Positions 23,801 through 38,800 of a DNA stretch of 64,000 nucleotides are shown here, in pieces. A model generated the notes under the pieces. That model did no database searches, was not told the origin of the DNA, and worked only from the letters and a program-made list of their open reading frames with translations. The stretch comes from Xiphophorus maculatus (Eukaryota; Chordata; Actinopteri; Cyprinodontiformes; Poeciliidae): positions 7,715,463 to 7,779,462 of the forward strand of contig NC_036456.1 in assembly GCF_002775205.1 (NCBI RefSeq), written 5' to 3'. Positions within the stretch are counted from its first letter, which is position 1. Every line of letters begins with the position of its first letter. A program made the position numbers and the translations under genes.

Positions 23801-26800
23801 CGCAAAGACCAAGCTAATGAAAGTTGGAGGTGTTCATAGTCATGCCAATGTCCATTAATAGCTTTATGACCGATTTATAGATTTTTGACATTTCCTGACC
23901 TGCAACTTTACATTTATTTTTTCTTACCAAATTCGGATTTAATTTGAAAAACTCTTAACAGTGTTAAAAAAAAGATTGATAATGGCAACTTATAACTGTT
24001 TTCAACTTTAAATGAATCACTTGAATACTCCTCTTTTTTGTTCTGCTGTGGCTATATGTGACAATGATTTTGCCAATTTAAATACATAAATGTGAGCAAA
24101 AAATGCTGCTTTGGTTAAAAAAAACATACAAAAAAGGACATAAGAAGAGAATACAAGGAAGAATGATAGAAAAGCAGAGAAAACGGTAGAAAAAATAAGA
24201 TCACTAACGGGAGGAAAGAGGAGAAGGAATAAAAAGATGAAAAAAGAAAAGAAAATGAAAATTCATAATGCTAAATGCAGAAGCGATGCATTTGGTGGCG
24301 CCGGTGTGTCAGAGAGAAGCTGCGGTGAAACAGTGATGTAAGTAAGTTTTAAAACTTTCCTTAGCCACTTATGCTAATAATTTGCATAGTTAGCATCGCT
24401 AACTGTCAGCGTCCGCCACCGTGTCAGAGATGATGACTCGAGGTTCGGACTCAGAGTCGTGTCGCACGCAAGTCTCAAGAACAAAGACTTGAGACTTTAA
24501 TTCCTGGTCAGGATCTGGAATCTCTAACAATCTTGATCTGATGTGAAAACAATGATGACGATGATGATGAGGTAAACTAATGTTCTGTCCACATGTAACA
24601 ACACACAGCTTAGAAAAGAGACCAGATTTGTGTCAATTTGTCACAAAAAAGACAATTTGTTCCTACTTTTATGTATTTTCTTTCCCTTGAAAATTAGTAA
24701 CGTTAAACTCAAATTTTAAACAGATCTTGACAGAAGATAACCAAACAGTACTTTCTTGTGGGAGACCCAACACCATCAATTTTCCCATATGGATTACCGT
24801 CCAAATAAGATCCAGCAGAAAAAAAACTACAAACACCAGCTCCTTTAGTAAACTGGATTTTTGAGTCAGTTTTAAGAATTAAGATAATTTTTCTCCATTC
24901 AAACTTGATTCGCGCAATAAATAAAAAATCTCTGTCTCAGATTTTTTTTTTTTCTTCTTCAGAGCTTTAAATCACCTTCAGTGAAACTAAAATTATTTTC
25001 CTCATCTGCCCCCTTCAGGTGAATTAACACCCACTAGAACATTCAGCATCACCTTACTGGGGTCCAGCATAGACAACCGGCGCTCCAGCTGTAAGAAGCA
25101 CAAAAGTAAAGTTCACCATATTGTTTAAAATAAGATAATCATGTCCCAGAACCTCGCTTTCCTCTGTTTAAAAACAACTGTTGAGTTAGCCTCTCAGTCC
25201 TTAGTACTGATTAAAAGTTGTAATCGTGTTTCTCACTCCACTTCTGAATGCAGGTCGGGTTAAAAGTCTTAATGTGTTAATGAGCCTCAGCTGCCTACCA
25301 TCTTCATGTCGCTCTTCAGTTTACTGATGCCTGCTCTCTCGCTCTTGGTGGCGCCGGTGTTGCCTAGGTGATGGATGGAGATGGCAGGACTGACGCCGAC
25401 GTCTGCCTCCCTTACTGTGGACGAGGAAACCAAACACACAGTCTTACATTTTACAGCGCTCCTGCATAGTTTTCCATGTAGTATTTCCCGACCTTTCAAA
25501 GGTAGTACACATTAAATGTTTACGTTTTATTGTTGATTTATGGCAGATCTCGCTTCATAAAAACTTCAATAACTTAAAACATGAAGAAAGAAAAAAGACA
25601 CAAAGAAAGAAAGAAAAACAGAAAGAAATAAAAATGAAAAGAAAAAAGCAAAGAGAAAGAAAAGAGACAGATAGACAAAGAAACAATGTTTGAAATGAAT
25701 AAAAGCAGAAGACAAAGAATTAAAGGAGGAAGAAAAAGGTGGAAAGGAAGAAAGAAAAACATTAAGGAAAAAAGTCAGAAAGAAAGAAAAAAAGAAAGAT
25801 AAAGAAGGGAAAAAAAAGAGATCAAGAAAAGCTGAAATAAGAAATGCAGAAAGAAACCGGAAGAAAAAAGCCAGAAAGAACAAAATGAAAGCAGAAAAAA
25901 GGAAAGAAGGGGATAAAGAAAGAAAGAATGAAAGAAAGGATACAAGGCAGGCCGCAAACAAAAACATTAGGAATCAAAGAAGAAAGTGAGATATGGTGTA
26001 TGGAGGGGAAGAAGGGAGGGGAAGAAATAGGGACACAAGGAGGAAGGGAAGATGGACACAACATAGAGACAAAAGAAAAAGGAAAAAAGTCTGATATCAA
26101 ATCCAGATCTCAGATTTTCCAGGTAGCATGGTAACTAAACAACAGATAAAATATATGTAGCCAGGCTGTGCAAATTATTCAAAACACCAGGTTGTGGTAA
26201 TGGAGGACTGACCGCTGCGCTGCACTCCGAACTCTTTCCCACTCAGGATGTGGTGCAGCAGATTCTTCAGCTCAGACGGGCTGAGACTCATCAGGCTCTC
26301 TGTGGCTTCCTCTCCTGCTCAAACACACAAAAACAAGTCCAGGCTGTTCTTCCATCGTTTTCAATTCGACTCAGCTAGAACAAAGCTACCGAACCTCTGA
26401 TTGACCATCGAAACAAACGGACTTGTGTAACGTGTGACGCCCACCTGAGCAGCTGAGTGACTGAGCCAGTTCGGTAGCCATGACCTGAATAATGAGGCCG
26501 ATCCGCAGCCGGAACATCTCGCTGAACAGAGACGGCTGAGTCCTGATGCTCATCGCCAGGTACACCATGATCTCCTAGGAGACGGGCAGAGAGGGGTGCT
26601 GTATTACGACAGGTAGGAGCGATTCACAGGAAGTTATGTGGGGTGGGGGGGGACGCAGTGAGACACCTGGGTGAGGATGGCCAAGCTGATGTTGTTGTCG
26701 CTGGCCTCGTCGATGAGAGCGGCCAGCTGGTCCGGAGGGATGGGAGCCGTGATGGTCTTCTCTCTCGGCTCAGGTGGAAGTCCCACGGTCAGGTGCTTCT

Positions 26801-29800
26801 GGTGCGCCAGCAAGTCAGAGCAAGCCTAGACAATGTTGGGGAAATGGATTTGGAAACGTTTCTGCACTTCTAAAATGTATGTGTTTAATAAGGTTTATAA
26901 TCAATTTTTATGTAAACGTTTTCCCAGACTCTTGTTTTTCACACTTCCACGTTGCATACCGTTTTCATATACAACATACAAAAACTAACTATGAAGTTAT
27001 GGCTGATAATTTGATAGCAGACAGCTTGGAACAGGCTAGAACTTGGACAAAAAATAACTGGTACTAAGGGAGTAAGGAAAGACATAAGAGAATGAGGGCA
27101 CAAAGTAAGAAGAATGGACTGTAGGAAAGAGAAAGGGAAAACATCAGAAAGAAAAGGAGGAAGTTAAAAAGTGGCAGAAGAAATGAAATGCAGGCTTTGT
27201 ACAGCTGTCACCAACTCAAATTTAAGACTTTTTAAGGCCATTATGAGTAGAATTTAAGACCTGCATCACACAGAAATCCACAAAGGAAAATTGCAAATAA
27301 ATAATTGCATGGGTTGGCAACAAAGTGAGGCAATGGCTAATGTGAACATCGTCTTGTCAACTGGTGATTGATTTGCACTTACAAATGATGGATGTAAAAA
27401 AGCTAGCCATTACTGGCTGGCTATCAAGGGTCAAGCTAGCTAGCTGGCGAGGGTAGAGCTTGCTCGCTAGCAAGATTTCAGCTAGCTGCTAATTAGCAGC
27501 TAGTTAGCAGTAGCAACCTGGAATTGAAAGAACGCGGTAAAGATGTCTGCGGGAGACACAAATTTTTGCATAACAGTAAAGTCCTTTGAGAAAAAACCTA
27601 CATAGAATGAGATTAAATAGTCCTGCCACAACAAAACTAAGACCAGTGATTGACATATTTAAGGCTAACTTATTTATTTCAGATTCATTTAAGATAACGA
27701 GTTGGTGCTAAAAATCAGGAGATAAACATTTTTTTTATACTTTCAGTTTCTTTTTCCCATATTATTCTAGGACCTGGAATTACTGAAATCAAGTTCTGGA
27801 CTTTTCCAGACTGCGTAGAAACTTGGGTTTGACTAATCTTCCTGAAGCTCCCAGGAATTGAGAGCAGCTTTTGCTGCAAGAATCCCTCACACGGCAACGC
27901 GACCGCTCCGTACCGAGTCGAGCTCCTCCACCTTCTTCTTCAGCATCCCAGAGATCATCCTGACGAGGCCCCAGTGTTTGAGGTCACCAGCCTTCTCATA
28001 AAGCTCGCTCAGTAGAGATCTGACTGTGGAGCCTTTGCCTTGCAGCTGGGTGTCCCACTCCATGCCCCTGAGAACACACACAAACAAGATGGTTACTTGT
28101 TTGTGTGTGGAGTGCAGCAGCAGTAGCAGTCCTGTTCGACTGCGCTAATATGAATAGGTCAAAGTCTTACTTGTCTTTGAAGAGGATGTAAAGGATATCT
28201 GCCTGGTCCTGGAGGTTTTTCGTGTCCTTCAGCAGCTGCACCAGAGCGTCGTAGTCGATGGCTCCGCTTTCGTCTCTGGGGATGCCGCTCTCCGCTGTGA
28301 CCGACACCGCCGAGCTCTGGAGAACGGACGGAGGGAGACACGGTCAGAGTGAGGCGGCCGTTTGGTGCCGGCAAAGAAAAAGAAGAAGAAAGAGAAGAAC
28401 AGGGAGAACCTCCGTTTCCTGCGGCTCAGAAGGGTCTGGGAGATTCAGGTTGAGTGACGGCTGACAGGAATGAAACAGCTTGCTCGGTAGGTACATGTTG
28501 ACGTCTGGACAAAGAAGAAAAAAACAAGTCACAGAGCGTTAACTAGCTATGATGGCTAGTTAGCAAACAAAATAAAAGTCAAAAAAGTGCAGGAACTAGA
28601 CCCAGAAATGGGGAAACAAATGTAAAAAGTCTGACATCAACAAAGAGAATCTACTCTTGTCCTCTGTTCTCTAAGCTAACTAGCTAGAAGGTCATATGCT
28701 AGCTGCTGATGACCTGTTTGTTTGCTTGCTAGCTAGCAAGCAAGTATTGGCAACTTATCTTATCTACCTTTAGTTACAGAATGCAGGGAGTGAGGATGTC
28801 TGTGCACAACTCAAACTTTTGCCTGACAGAAAAGTCCCACGAGAAAAAAATCTACATAGAATATGAGATTAAATAGTCTTTCCACACCAAAATTTAAGAC
28901 CTGTGATTAACATGTTTGAGGCTAACTTACGTTTTCTTAAATTTATGAAGGCCTTAGTTTAAGATAAATCAATTTAAGATGTTTTAACGATGCATGGACA
29001 CCCTGGTTGAGGATCATTATCTTCTGAGAGTTTAGAAACAGAACTTCTGTAACGGCTCACTGTGTACGTTCAGATCCTGAGCCTTGTTCATCAGAGAAAC
29101 CATCTCTTTGGTCTTGGTGGCCGCCGCCTTGAACCTGCCCAGGCCTCCTGGCTGACGCTTAGACTTCTTGGGGGAAGAGTGCGCCAACAGGTGGTCCAGA
29201 TACTGGGCGAGGTCGTCCGCTTCTGGAGGAAGGGACAGCAAGGAAACAACAATAAGTAGCAGAAAAGGGCAAATACACAGTATAAGAACAAACTAAAAGA
29301 GAAAAAGGACTTAACTCACCTTTCTTTAAAAAAAACGAAAATAATTTGAAATAGCCTAATAGACTTAAAGGTCTGAAAAATCTATTTTTAGTTAGATATT
29401 TTCATTAGCATGCAATCGTTAGAGAAATGTGATGCATTTAGGAGAAAATGCACCAAACCAGCTGTGCCAAGTCAAAATCAGTTTTATGCCAAAATGTTTT
29501 CACTGCAGCATAATTTGCTATTTTAATTCAAGAAGAAAGCAAACATTTTCCAAGTGAACTCAAGCTGCCATGCATCTTTGTTTTTATTATAAATGATGGA
29601 TTGATGCAAACAAAATACACACACAACATGCTGCCTCACCACAACCACCATCACTATGGTGAAACTCTACACAGGATGAGGGTCAGTGTACAAATGATGT
29701 AGAAGACAGTGGTGACGAATGCAAGTCTGCAGGTGATTCAGGTTTATAATGGCGCTCCAGGTAAATTATGTTAAAGATATGCTCAGAGAGGTTAGTTTAA

Positions 29801-32800
29801 TCAACATTTACAATGACAGAGAATTAAATTTATTGTAATAATCGGAAACAAAAATAAAAGTTATTCTGTACGATTCAGTTCCTTCATGGACAAATGCTTG
29901 CAACAAGAGATAAATGAATTCTTTGACACCATGAATGTATTTTTTGAGTGCATTCTACAAGGAGTGGTAAAACGTACGAAAAAGCACGTAACCTAAAGTG
30001 GTGCAAATGTCTTATTATTAGCTGGTGTCACCATTCCTCTCCATCATCCAGACTTTATTCTTACCATCATCACAACGCAATTCATGCATGTATCCATCGC
30101 CGTCATCATCATCATCATACTGGTCGCCGTGCCGGCCCATGCTGCCGGAACCCTTACCGTCGAGGAAGCTGAGGTGAGCGCAGCAGGAAGTAGTCAGGAA
30201 CTCCGACAGCTTTCCCGTCTGGGTCCTTACAGACAGAGGAAGGAGACAGGAATGAACTGATTTATGGTGTTTACAGGGTTTGTACACTTTTCCCACAGTA
30301 GAATACAAGAACTTTACAGGGTAAGTTTTCTAACTTTACCAGCAAACAATACAAATGAACTAAAAACAAACAGTTTAAATTCACTATTATATAGTAATTT
30401 ATTACTGTTACTAATAATGTCCAGTTTTCTACATTCTACAGTAGGAACAAACTTGTATGTTTTGAAATGTCTCTCTCTATACTCCCGCTGTACACCTGAC
30501 TGGTCTATGAACAAAACATTAACAAAAAAACAATTTCAACATATAATCTTTACTTCAAATACACAGATCAATAGGTCATCAATTGACCCATTAGAAATAA
30601 TTGATATTCCTTACATAGAAACAAATCACATAAAGGTCAATTACCTTTCTGCTCAAATTAAATGCTAAGCCTGTGGAAAATGTCACGGTTTGACAGTGTG
30701 GGGTTGTCCCGTCAGATCGTCAGTTACCGAAACCACACACAAAAAAATTCATAAAGGCGCAGATGGGTTCACTGCAACCTCACCAGTGCAAAAAAATTGT
30801 GGGGTCCAAATGACCCTGTCTCTTAAGACCGTGGGAGCGTTAAGCACAATATACGAAGAAAGCTACAAAATAATCTCAAAAAAATGTTCTTGCTATGTTT
30901 TCTGTCATTTAGGAAATAGAACTAATTTTGATCATTCTCACTGACCTAAAACAAGAAAGAAATTAGTCCAATTTAACTTCAGGCAGTGAGAAAAAAATAT
31001 GTATGTGACTTTTTATATGGAAGGTATCACCTGAAAATAACATTTTCGAAATTTGAGTTTTTAATCAAAGGTTAACTTGCACTTTCTTACAAAACTGTAC
31101 AGTTTGACAATCAAGTACCTTCAAGAATGTCATACAGAAATCCAGCACTTTCAAAAGCTTGAAAAAACCCCATTTAAAGTAGACAACCATCAAACATAAA
31201 TCCACCTTGCTCCTCCGTAATATCCGTCCTGTAGCTTCTTTAGCATAGCTATGACTGCAGGGTCCAGGTCGGTGCGGTCTTCAGCTGCAGCAGAACAAAG
31301 CAAAAACGGCCATTACAGAGGCAAAGCATGTACAGGTTTCACAGAAGGAACGCGCAGCGGAGACAAACACCCACTCAGCATGGTCTGTGAGATGGGGAAG
31401 GTGACCGTCGGTCGTCCGGTTATCCTCCATCTGGACGCAAGGTAGGCAATCTCGTTCCTCAGCATCTCCACGATCATCTTGTTGTCCAGAGCCAAGTAGA
31501 ACTGCTGGTGGTCGATGAACTGTGTTTGGTTTTAGCAAAAAAAAAGAAAAAAACATGGAGGATGAGAGGTTTTCAATGTGAAATCTTTTGGAATTTTAAT
31601 CCAAATATCTATTGTTTCTCATTACCTGAGGAGTGAAAGCAAAGATTGTGTTTCTAATGATGTAGAACTTGGAGGTTCCCAGGACTCCTATTCTTCTGTA
31701 GGGTCTCCCTGTAAGGCCGAGCCTTGGGTTACGGCCTGAAACAGACGAGGAGAATCAAGAAAGAAAGGGAAGGAGAGGAAAAAATTGAATTTTGTGCCAC
31801 CCAATGTCATGCAACAAGATTTGATGTAAGCCGTACATTCTAAGTCTGTGCTTAGGACTCTTATTTTGAAGTACAAAAGGAAGTAGTTCTTGGTAACAAA
31901 ACCGCTCTTTTTACATCATTTATTAGGAAACATTTTTGATAAAAAATGTATTGAGGCACAAACAAGATATTAAGTTTCTGGGCACTGTGAGAACACTGGC
32001 TAAACGTTAGCCGCTAACGTTTAAGTTAGCATCAGATTTGAAGCTTCCTATTGGCGCTAAGCTGCCACTTCACAGTTTTCTACATAAAGTCTGGGCTTAG
32101 TTTACAACCTAAAAACTCTCAAACCTGAACTGGATACTTATTTACTGAACTGAGATTGTTAAAAGCACAACTTGAGATTCACAAAATTTACTTTTGTTTG
32201 CGAAAAGACAAAAAAGTACAATTTCAATGTTTTTCTGACAATAGTGCCACCTCAGAATGAGACAAACATCAAGCTAGATTATTCAGACTGGTCAAAACTA
32301 GACAGAATTATTCTACATAGATTTTAGATTACGTAAGACCCAGTTTATTATATGTGAAACTTTCCGCCTATATGAGAAACCGAAAAAGGATTTTATTTTT
32401 GCTTCCACTGATTCTAAAGGATTCTTCTTGACACAAGAACAAGAGATGATGTGAAGCTTGTACCGAGTCTGGCATAGATGTGGCTCAGGACTCTGGAGGG
32501 CTGAACATGGATGGGATGGATATCCGCCACGGTCTCCACGTTTATACCATTCTTCATCAGCAGCCCCTTAATCTCATCCGTCTCAGCCAAAATGGACACT
32601 AAAGGAAAGAAACAGTTTGTTTAGGTAAAAACAATAAAATGACTGCAGGAATGAATTGACCTTGGCTGTGAACTCACCCTGTACAACTACATCAGGCTTA
32701 GGGATCGTGGAGAACCGTCTGTTAAGGGGATCGATCTCTCCGGGGGCGAGAAAACCCTAAAAACACATAAGAACCGTTTATAGGGTTCCTGCAGGTTTTA

Positions 32801-35800
32801 CCAACTCAAATTTAAGACTTTTTAAGACCTTTATGAATGGCATTTATTGCCTATATCCCAAAAGAAATGTACAAACTTCATCCAACCAACTGGAGTTATA
32901 TTTACACTTCCCCAGCATGGACGCAAAAAAAGCTAGCTAGCTAGCAAGGGTATGTTAGCAGTGAGTCACAGAACGCAATAAAGTCTGCGTGTGACTCAAA
33001 TTTTTGCCTAACAGAAAAGTTCAGTGAGAAAAAAATAATATATATATGAGATTAAATAGGCCTAGTAAGACCAAATTTAATACCTATGGTTAATGCTAAC
33101 TTACATTTTTAAAATGTCATTTTAAGGCCTTAATTTCAGGCTATGAATTTAACAAGTTTTATGACTTTTTAAGGTTTATTGGACAAATACTTATGCATTA
33201 ACTAGTTCTGATTTAGTTTTCAAAGAACTAATTTATTTAATGTTCAAGATTGTATGTTTTTTTTTCTTCTTCTTCTTTTATGTTTTGTAAACTGTTTTTG
33301 GGTAGCGTCTCCTATAATACTTCCCAGTATCGCTTCATTGACAACAAGCAGGAGTTTACTGAAAGTTTGGAGGCCTTTGGTATTGTCTGGATGAGCAACA
33401 GTAAGCAGCGTCAGACAGACCAAGGAAACCAATTACAAACAGTGAGAGCAGGTTTCTCATGTTTGGTCACCTCAGAGAGGAGTTTTCCAAGGATGTACAA
33501 CGATTGACCCCATTTTAGAGGACACTTCCCCATTGGGATCCTTTCTACTGAGTGAGGGTTCATGTACTCCTCTTCCACCTGTTTGAACATTAAAAGCACA
33601 TAGAGGGAGAGATTTACAATCACCTAAAATCCACTTTCACTCAAAGAAGTCAGTCTGAAGCTAAGATTAGATATAAAAGACGTCCTAAAGGTTGAAACCC
33701 TTCACCTTATCTGGAGGGACACTGTAGAGTTCTGGCAGCAGCCGGATCCCATCTTTCTGTTTGATCAGGATCGCCTCCAGCGCCTCCTGGTACTCCAGCA
33801 CCTGTAACCAACATCAGTGGAAATATACAGAAAACATGTCTGCGCACCTCCATGTGCAAAAGAAAGTACAACATTGTTTCAATAATTTACCTATATAAGG
33901 AATTATTTAATAAAATAATTCTATTTTCATTATAAAATTAATAAAAATATTAATTTTAGAGATGTAAAATTAGACAAATACAAACCCAGATGAATGACAT
34001 TTAATTTTTTACTGATGTCTGACCAAAGTTTAACTCACAATAAGTATAATGGCTCAGCTTGTTAAAGTATGCAGGTTTTGTTGATGCATGACTTCCAGTC
34101 ATTTTTATCATACGTGCTATAATAGATCGGTGTAGTATTTAGGGTCAAGGTCCTATAAAAGGTACATTTTCTGGAATGCAGACCACTGGGAAGACGGCCA
34201 ATTGTCCCAATTTCTGCCAATTGTCCCAGTGTCCTAATCGATGTATTTGATCAGTGGCACCCAAGACCTACAATTCATTAAAGGCAAACTTGGTCTTAAC
34301 AACTTTATTGTACAATCAAGAATTAGTTTCCAGCAAAAATAAACAAAAGTGAACATATGTTTCATGTTGGTCACTGAGGAATAAATTACCTGCTCATGGC
34401 TGTTGCTAAAAATGCCGTCGAGTATGAGATACGTCCAAAACAGAGGCCACTCGCACTCTATGTTTTCAAACAGCTTCAGCTCAGCGGACTCGTAATACAG
34501 CCGGTTTGGATCCTTTAGGGAGAGAAACGCAGATCAAGACAAAGGTTTAGAAATTCAGGCTTCTGAACCCTAGCAATGAAAAACTCTAAAAGTTAACTAT
34601 GAGCTCGTAGGGATTCAGAAAGGTCAAGCACACGGTTAAAGCGGTTCCATTATATTGTCAAATTTTAAGGCCTTGATTTTGGATAAATGACAGCTGGTGA
34701 TCAATTTTTAAATTATGCAGTTTAATTAAAGGACTCCACTGGTTTCTCTTGAAAAAACAAAAACAACAACAAAGTTTCACACGTTCAATCCTTTAGTCAG
34801 AGAAACTAAGATCACCTGAGACATGCATTCACTGCCATGGTGACTGAATCTTTTTATCAGTTTATTGCTGCCCTCAGCTACTTTCCACCCAAACAAAACC
34901 CAACAAAAACATCATCACTGCGGATACAAAAATCTCCCCGGCTTACATTGCTTTGATGATGGAATTTAAGAGGAAAGAAAAAATGGTCACATGCACATTA
35001 AAACAAAAGTAACAGTTCAGTTTGCTCCGTCTCAGATGTAGCAAGATAACGTTTTGTGAAAAGAAGAAGAAAAAAGCTGCATGTGTGGGGTTTTTTTGTG
35101 CTCCTTTTTACCTCTCGGGGAGTCCTGTGGCCGTCTCTGAGAAACCTGCAGCAGCCGTATCGACCCTGAACACGGAGAGCAGAAGCTGATAAAAATAAGT
35201 CCTATTAAAAAAGGAACTACATATGGTAAAATTAATCCTCAATTTTCATAAGAATAGGCATTTAATGAAAGCTATGGAAAGTGTCAGAGCTGGAAAAAAA
35301 TAAGTATCTCTGCCAGACTGCAGGAACACAATGCAACTGTTTCAGTGTTTCACCTACTCACATTTAAGACTTTAAGACATTTTGAAGCCCATCATGAATG
35401 GATAAATTTGCACTTAGCTGATTGCTAGCTAGCTAGCTAACCAGCTAGCTAGCAGTGATTTAATAGTAGCCTCAAGTGTCTTGAGTCACAGAACGCAATG
35501 AAGATGCCTGAGAGTGACTCAGATTTTTGCCTGATAGAAAAGTCTTGCAAGGGAAAAAAAAAAAAAAAAGAATATACGAGATTAAATAGTCCTATCAGGA
35601 CAAAATTTCAAATCTGTGATTAATATATTGTCACCTTCCTAAAATAATGGCCTAAATCATCTTTTGGTAAAAAACAATTTAGGAAGTGACAATATTAATT
35701 TGCCAATTTGCATTTTAAAATGAATTTAAGAGATTTTAAGGCCTTCATTTTTGATACATGAACTGAAGACTTTTTAAGGGTGCACAGAGACTGTGTTTAC

Positions 35801-38800
35801 TCTCAATGCTTAAAAAAACCATAAAAGAAATTTGCATGTATATTACTTTCTACTGTTTAGAATCAGAAACTTTAATGGAAACATGGAGATAAGCACACAT
35901 TTCTAAAATTTTGTAGTTCTTCAATTAAGAAAAAAAAAGAAAAGCCTAGAACAAACCTCAACTCCAAATCTTGATTTCTACCATACAGCCACGCAGTAGG
36001 AGAGAGGCTACCTGCAGTTTAGAGATGATCTCCTCCTTCGTCATGTTCACTATGCTCATGTCCTCCACAGCGAAGGCGGGGTAGGTGATGATGGCCAGGA
36101 CTCCGGCGTCTACCTCTTTAGAGATGGAGGCTCTGGGTAACATTGACGTCAGAATAGACTGAAAATGAAACACAGAGAGAACATTTAAGTTAAACAAGGA
36201 TATTATTACTTTTTATAACATGGTGTGTGTGTGTGTGTGTGTGTGTGTACCTGACAGTGCTGTATGTCATCGGCCAGAGCATGGACCACAGATCCAGGCC
36301 CTCCTTTTGCTCCAAACAGGTTAAGTTCATCCAGAGCCTCCAAAGCTGCCTGTAGGTCAAGCAGCAACATTAGCAAATAAAAGATTTACTGAATACTCCA
36401 ATAAGCAGCTCTCAGTCGTTAAAAACAAGAATGAAATGTAGGCACAACTTCCGGTGGAAATCCACATGGTAGGCAACAGGCAATTCAAGATATACACCCA
36501 ATGCCAACTTTTAACGCGTTGCCATGGGAGATTAAAGGATTTCTCAAACATTTATGAAAGAGTCAACCACACTCCTGGGATGTTTTTGATGAGAGAATAA
36601 CATTATAACATGATTTAAAGCTGAAAAAGAAGTCTGTTTTTCACGATACTGCCCCTTTAAATGAAACTCTGTGTGTGTTTACTGCAGTGAGGACTTTGTG
36701 TGCTGTTATTTCTGTGTAGGTGGCTATTCTCAAATGACCGCAGAGAACCTGATACCTCCTGTTTAGTGCCACCCAAGGACAGCATTGGAGTCAGACGGGC
36801 AGAGCGCTTGAGTGTGAAGCTAAATCTTCAAAATGATCATGTTTAGAATGAAGCTTAAGGCTTTCTTTAATATAACCTCCCCATCATCTAGCACAGCTGT
36901 CACCTTTAAGCTCTTCTTCTCTTCATTCTCTCCAACAAATATCAGCTCATGCTGCCCAACTTCAAGCGTCAAAACAAAGTCGCTGCGTCTGATCCGGAGT
37001 CAGTTCAGAGCGGCCGGGTCAGCTAAATGTCAGCGTAAAGGCCGCTGGAGTGACTGTGCAAGATATTCACGGGCACACCTGTTCTGGTTTTAGCTCCGGC
37101 TCAGGCCTCGGTTCGGACGTTTACCGTTATTCCTCTGACTCTGGAAAACGGGAGCTAACCTTAGCCGTGCCTATAGAGCTGGCGTTGATCTCTGTGATGC
37201 CCTGGTTGGTTTTGTCTCCTCTCTCCCACATCCCATAGTCCTGTACCAGGCCAGACAAGGAAGAGACACTCAGAGCAGTTCCAGAACGTAAAGGTGAGGT
37301 GAGCCAGGTGGATGAACGGACACTTACAGCCACTTTGTACGCTGCCTCGATGTAGAACATGAGATTCTGAATGACATCCACTTCGTCTTGGGTGTAGATG
37401 ATATGGAGACCTAGAGCAGAGAAACACAGACTTTAGATCTAAGCGCATTCGGGCGTTGGGGCTAAACGGATGGGAGGTTCTTTGCTGCACCTGATGCAGT
37501 CATCTGAGCGAGGAAGAGCAGGAACAGAGAGGTGGCGTCCACCTGCAGGTGGCCCCACTGGTCGTCGCCGACGACGGTGGCGCAGGTCTTGGTGTTGTAC
37601 TTGGCGTGGAGCGAGTCTTTAGTGCTCCGGCTGTATTTAAACTTCTCCACTTTGTCCAGCTGTGGGAGTAAAACAAAGACGATAAAAAACAGAGTATTTT
37701 TGAAATACCATATTTTCCTGACTGTCAGTTTGAATTTTTTTTTTATAGTTTGGCCTTTCCTGAAACTTAGGGTATTTTCACATGCGATAGTGCTTCTCTT
37801 TCGCACTCCTCTGTGTCAAACGAACCAAACCCTTTGAAAACCCTGTTCACCTTGTAACATAGCCAGTATGTTTGTTGGGAATTTATGGACATTTAATTAT
37901 TTAGGGGTTTTTTTGCTGATATAAACTGAGTGATTTAAATATAAACCTGTTGGTTACTGATCTATTTATCAGAATAACTGTTATTTTTTCTTAGTATTGC
38001 GTTTTTTTTTGAATAAATCATTGTTTCATATTGAGGTAATTGTTTCAAATTTTATATCGAGTGGCTGGATATTTATTTTCTTATCAAATTAAATGGTGTA
38101 ACATATTTGACCTGATTCCTGTGACAGATCCCCCTTGAGTATATTGTGAGTTCCGCTTTAAATCAAGCTGAATTTTACAACCGCCTCACTTCAACCGAAT
38201 CAAGACCTAAGTTTGTAGGCGGACCAGTTTACTTTTTTGGTCCGCATTGAATTTTGATTATGCACTGACACCTTCCCAAACATACTGTGGAGGTGTCAAA
38301 CTAGCTAGCTAATGACTAGTTTCGTCTCCACTTCCTAGTCATATATTCTCAAAGGAAGTGAATATATGACTTTGCAGGTGGAACCAGGTCGATGAACGCA
38401 ACCGCCTCTCTGTCATGCTTGATTTACTGCAGCTCTGCTCTTCACCGGCTACTATCAAGTACGCCAAGCCAGGTCCTTCCCGCTACGGTAGGACAACCTG
38501 ACAAGGTACCTCAGATGGTCAGAACAAACTGGTTTAGAGCATGGGCATTGGTGCGTCACAAAATGCCAGCAGACTTCCAGCTTTCCAGTGTCTGTGAGTT
38601 TGATAAGAAGCAACTAAACACAACATATCACCGGAACCCTTCATCAACATGAGCAAGGGTCTCCTCAGGTTCGACAATTTCTAAATAAATGCGACTTATA
38701 CTCAAGAAAATAATGTAATTTGACTTTCCTAGCAATTCAACTGTGAAGTCCTTTTGTATGTAAGCAATAAGTGTACCAATGATCTTACCTGCCTCATTAT

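Noticed and set aside
25058..25088. phka1 exon 27 ending at the stronger GTAAGG donor
   Set aside because: It would leave phase 1, and the downstream candidates then hit a stop; the GTGATG donor five bases later keeps the frame. It may still be used as an unproductive isoform.
25566..26100. Phe/Ser/Leu-rich minus-strand open frames
   Set aside because: They are translations of the purine tract inside a phka1 intron, with no homology.
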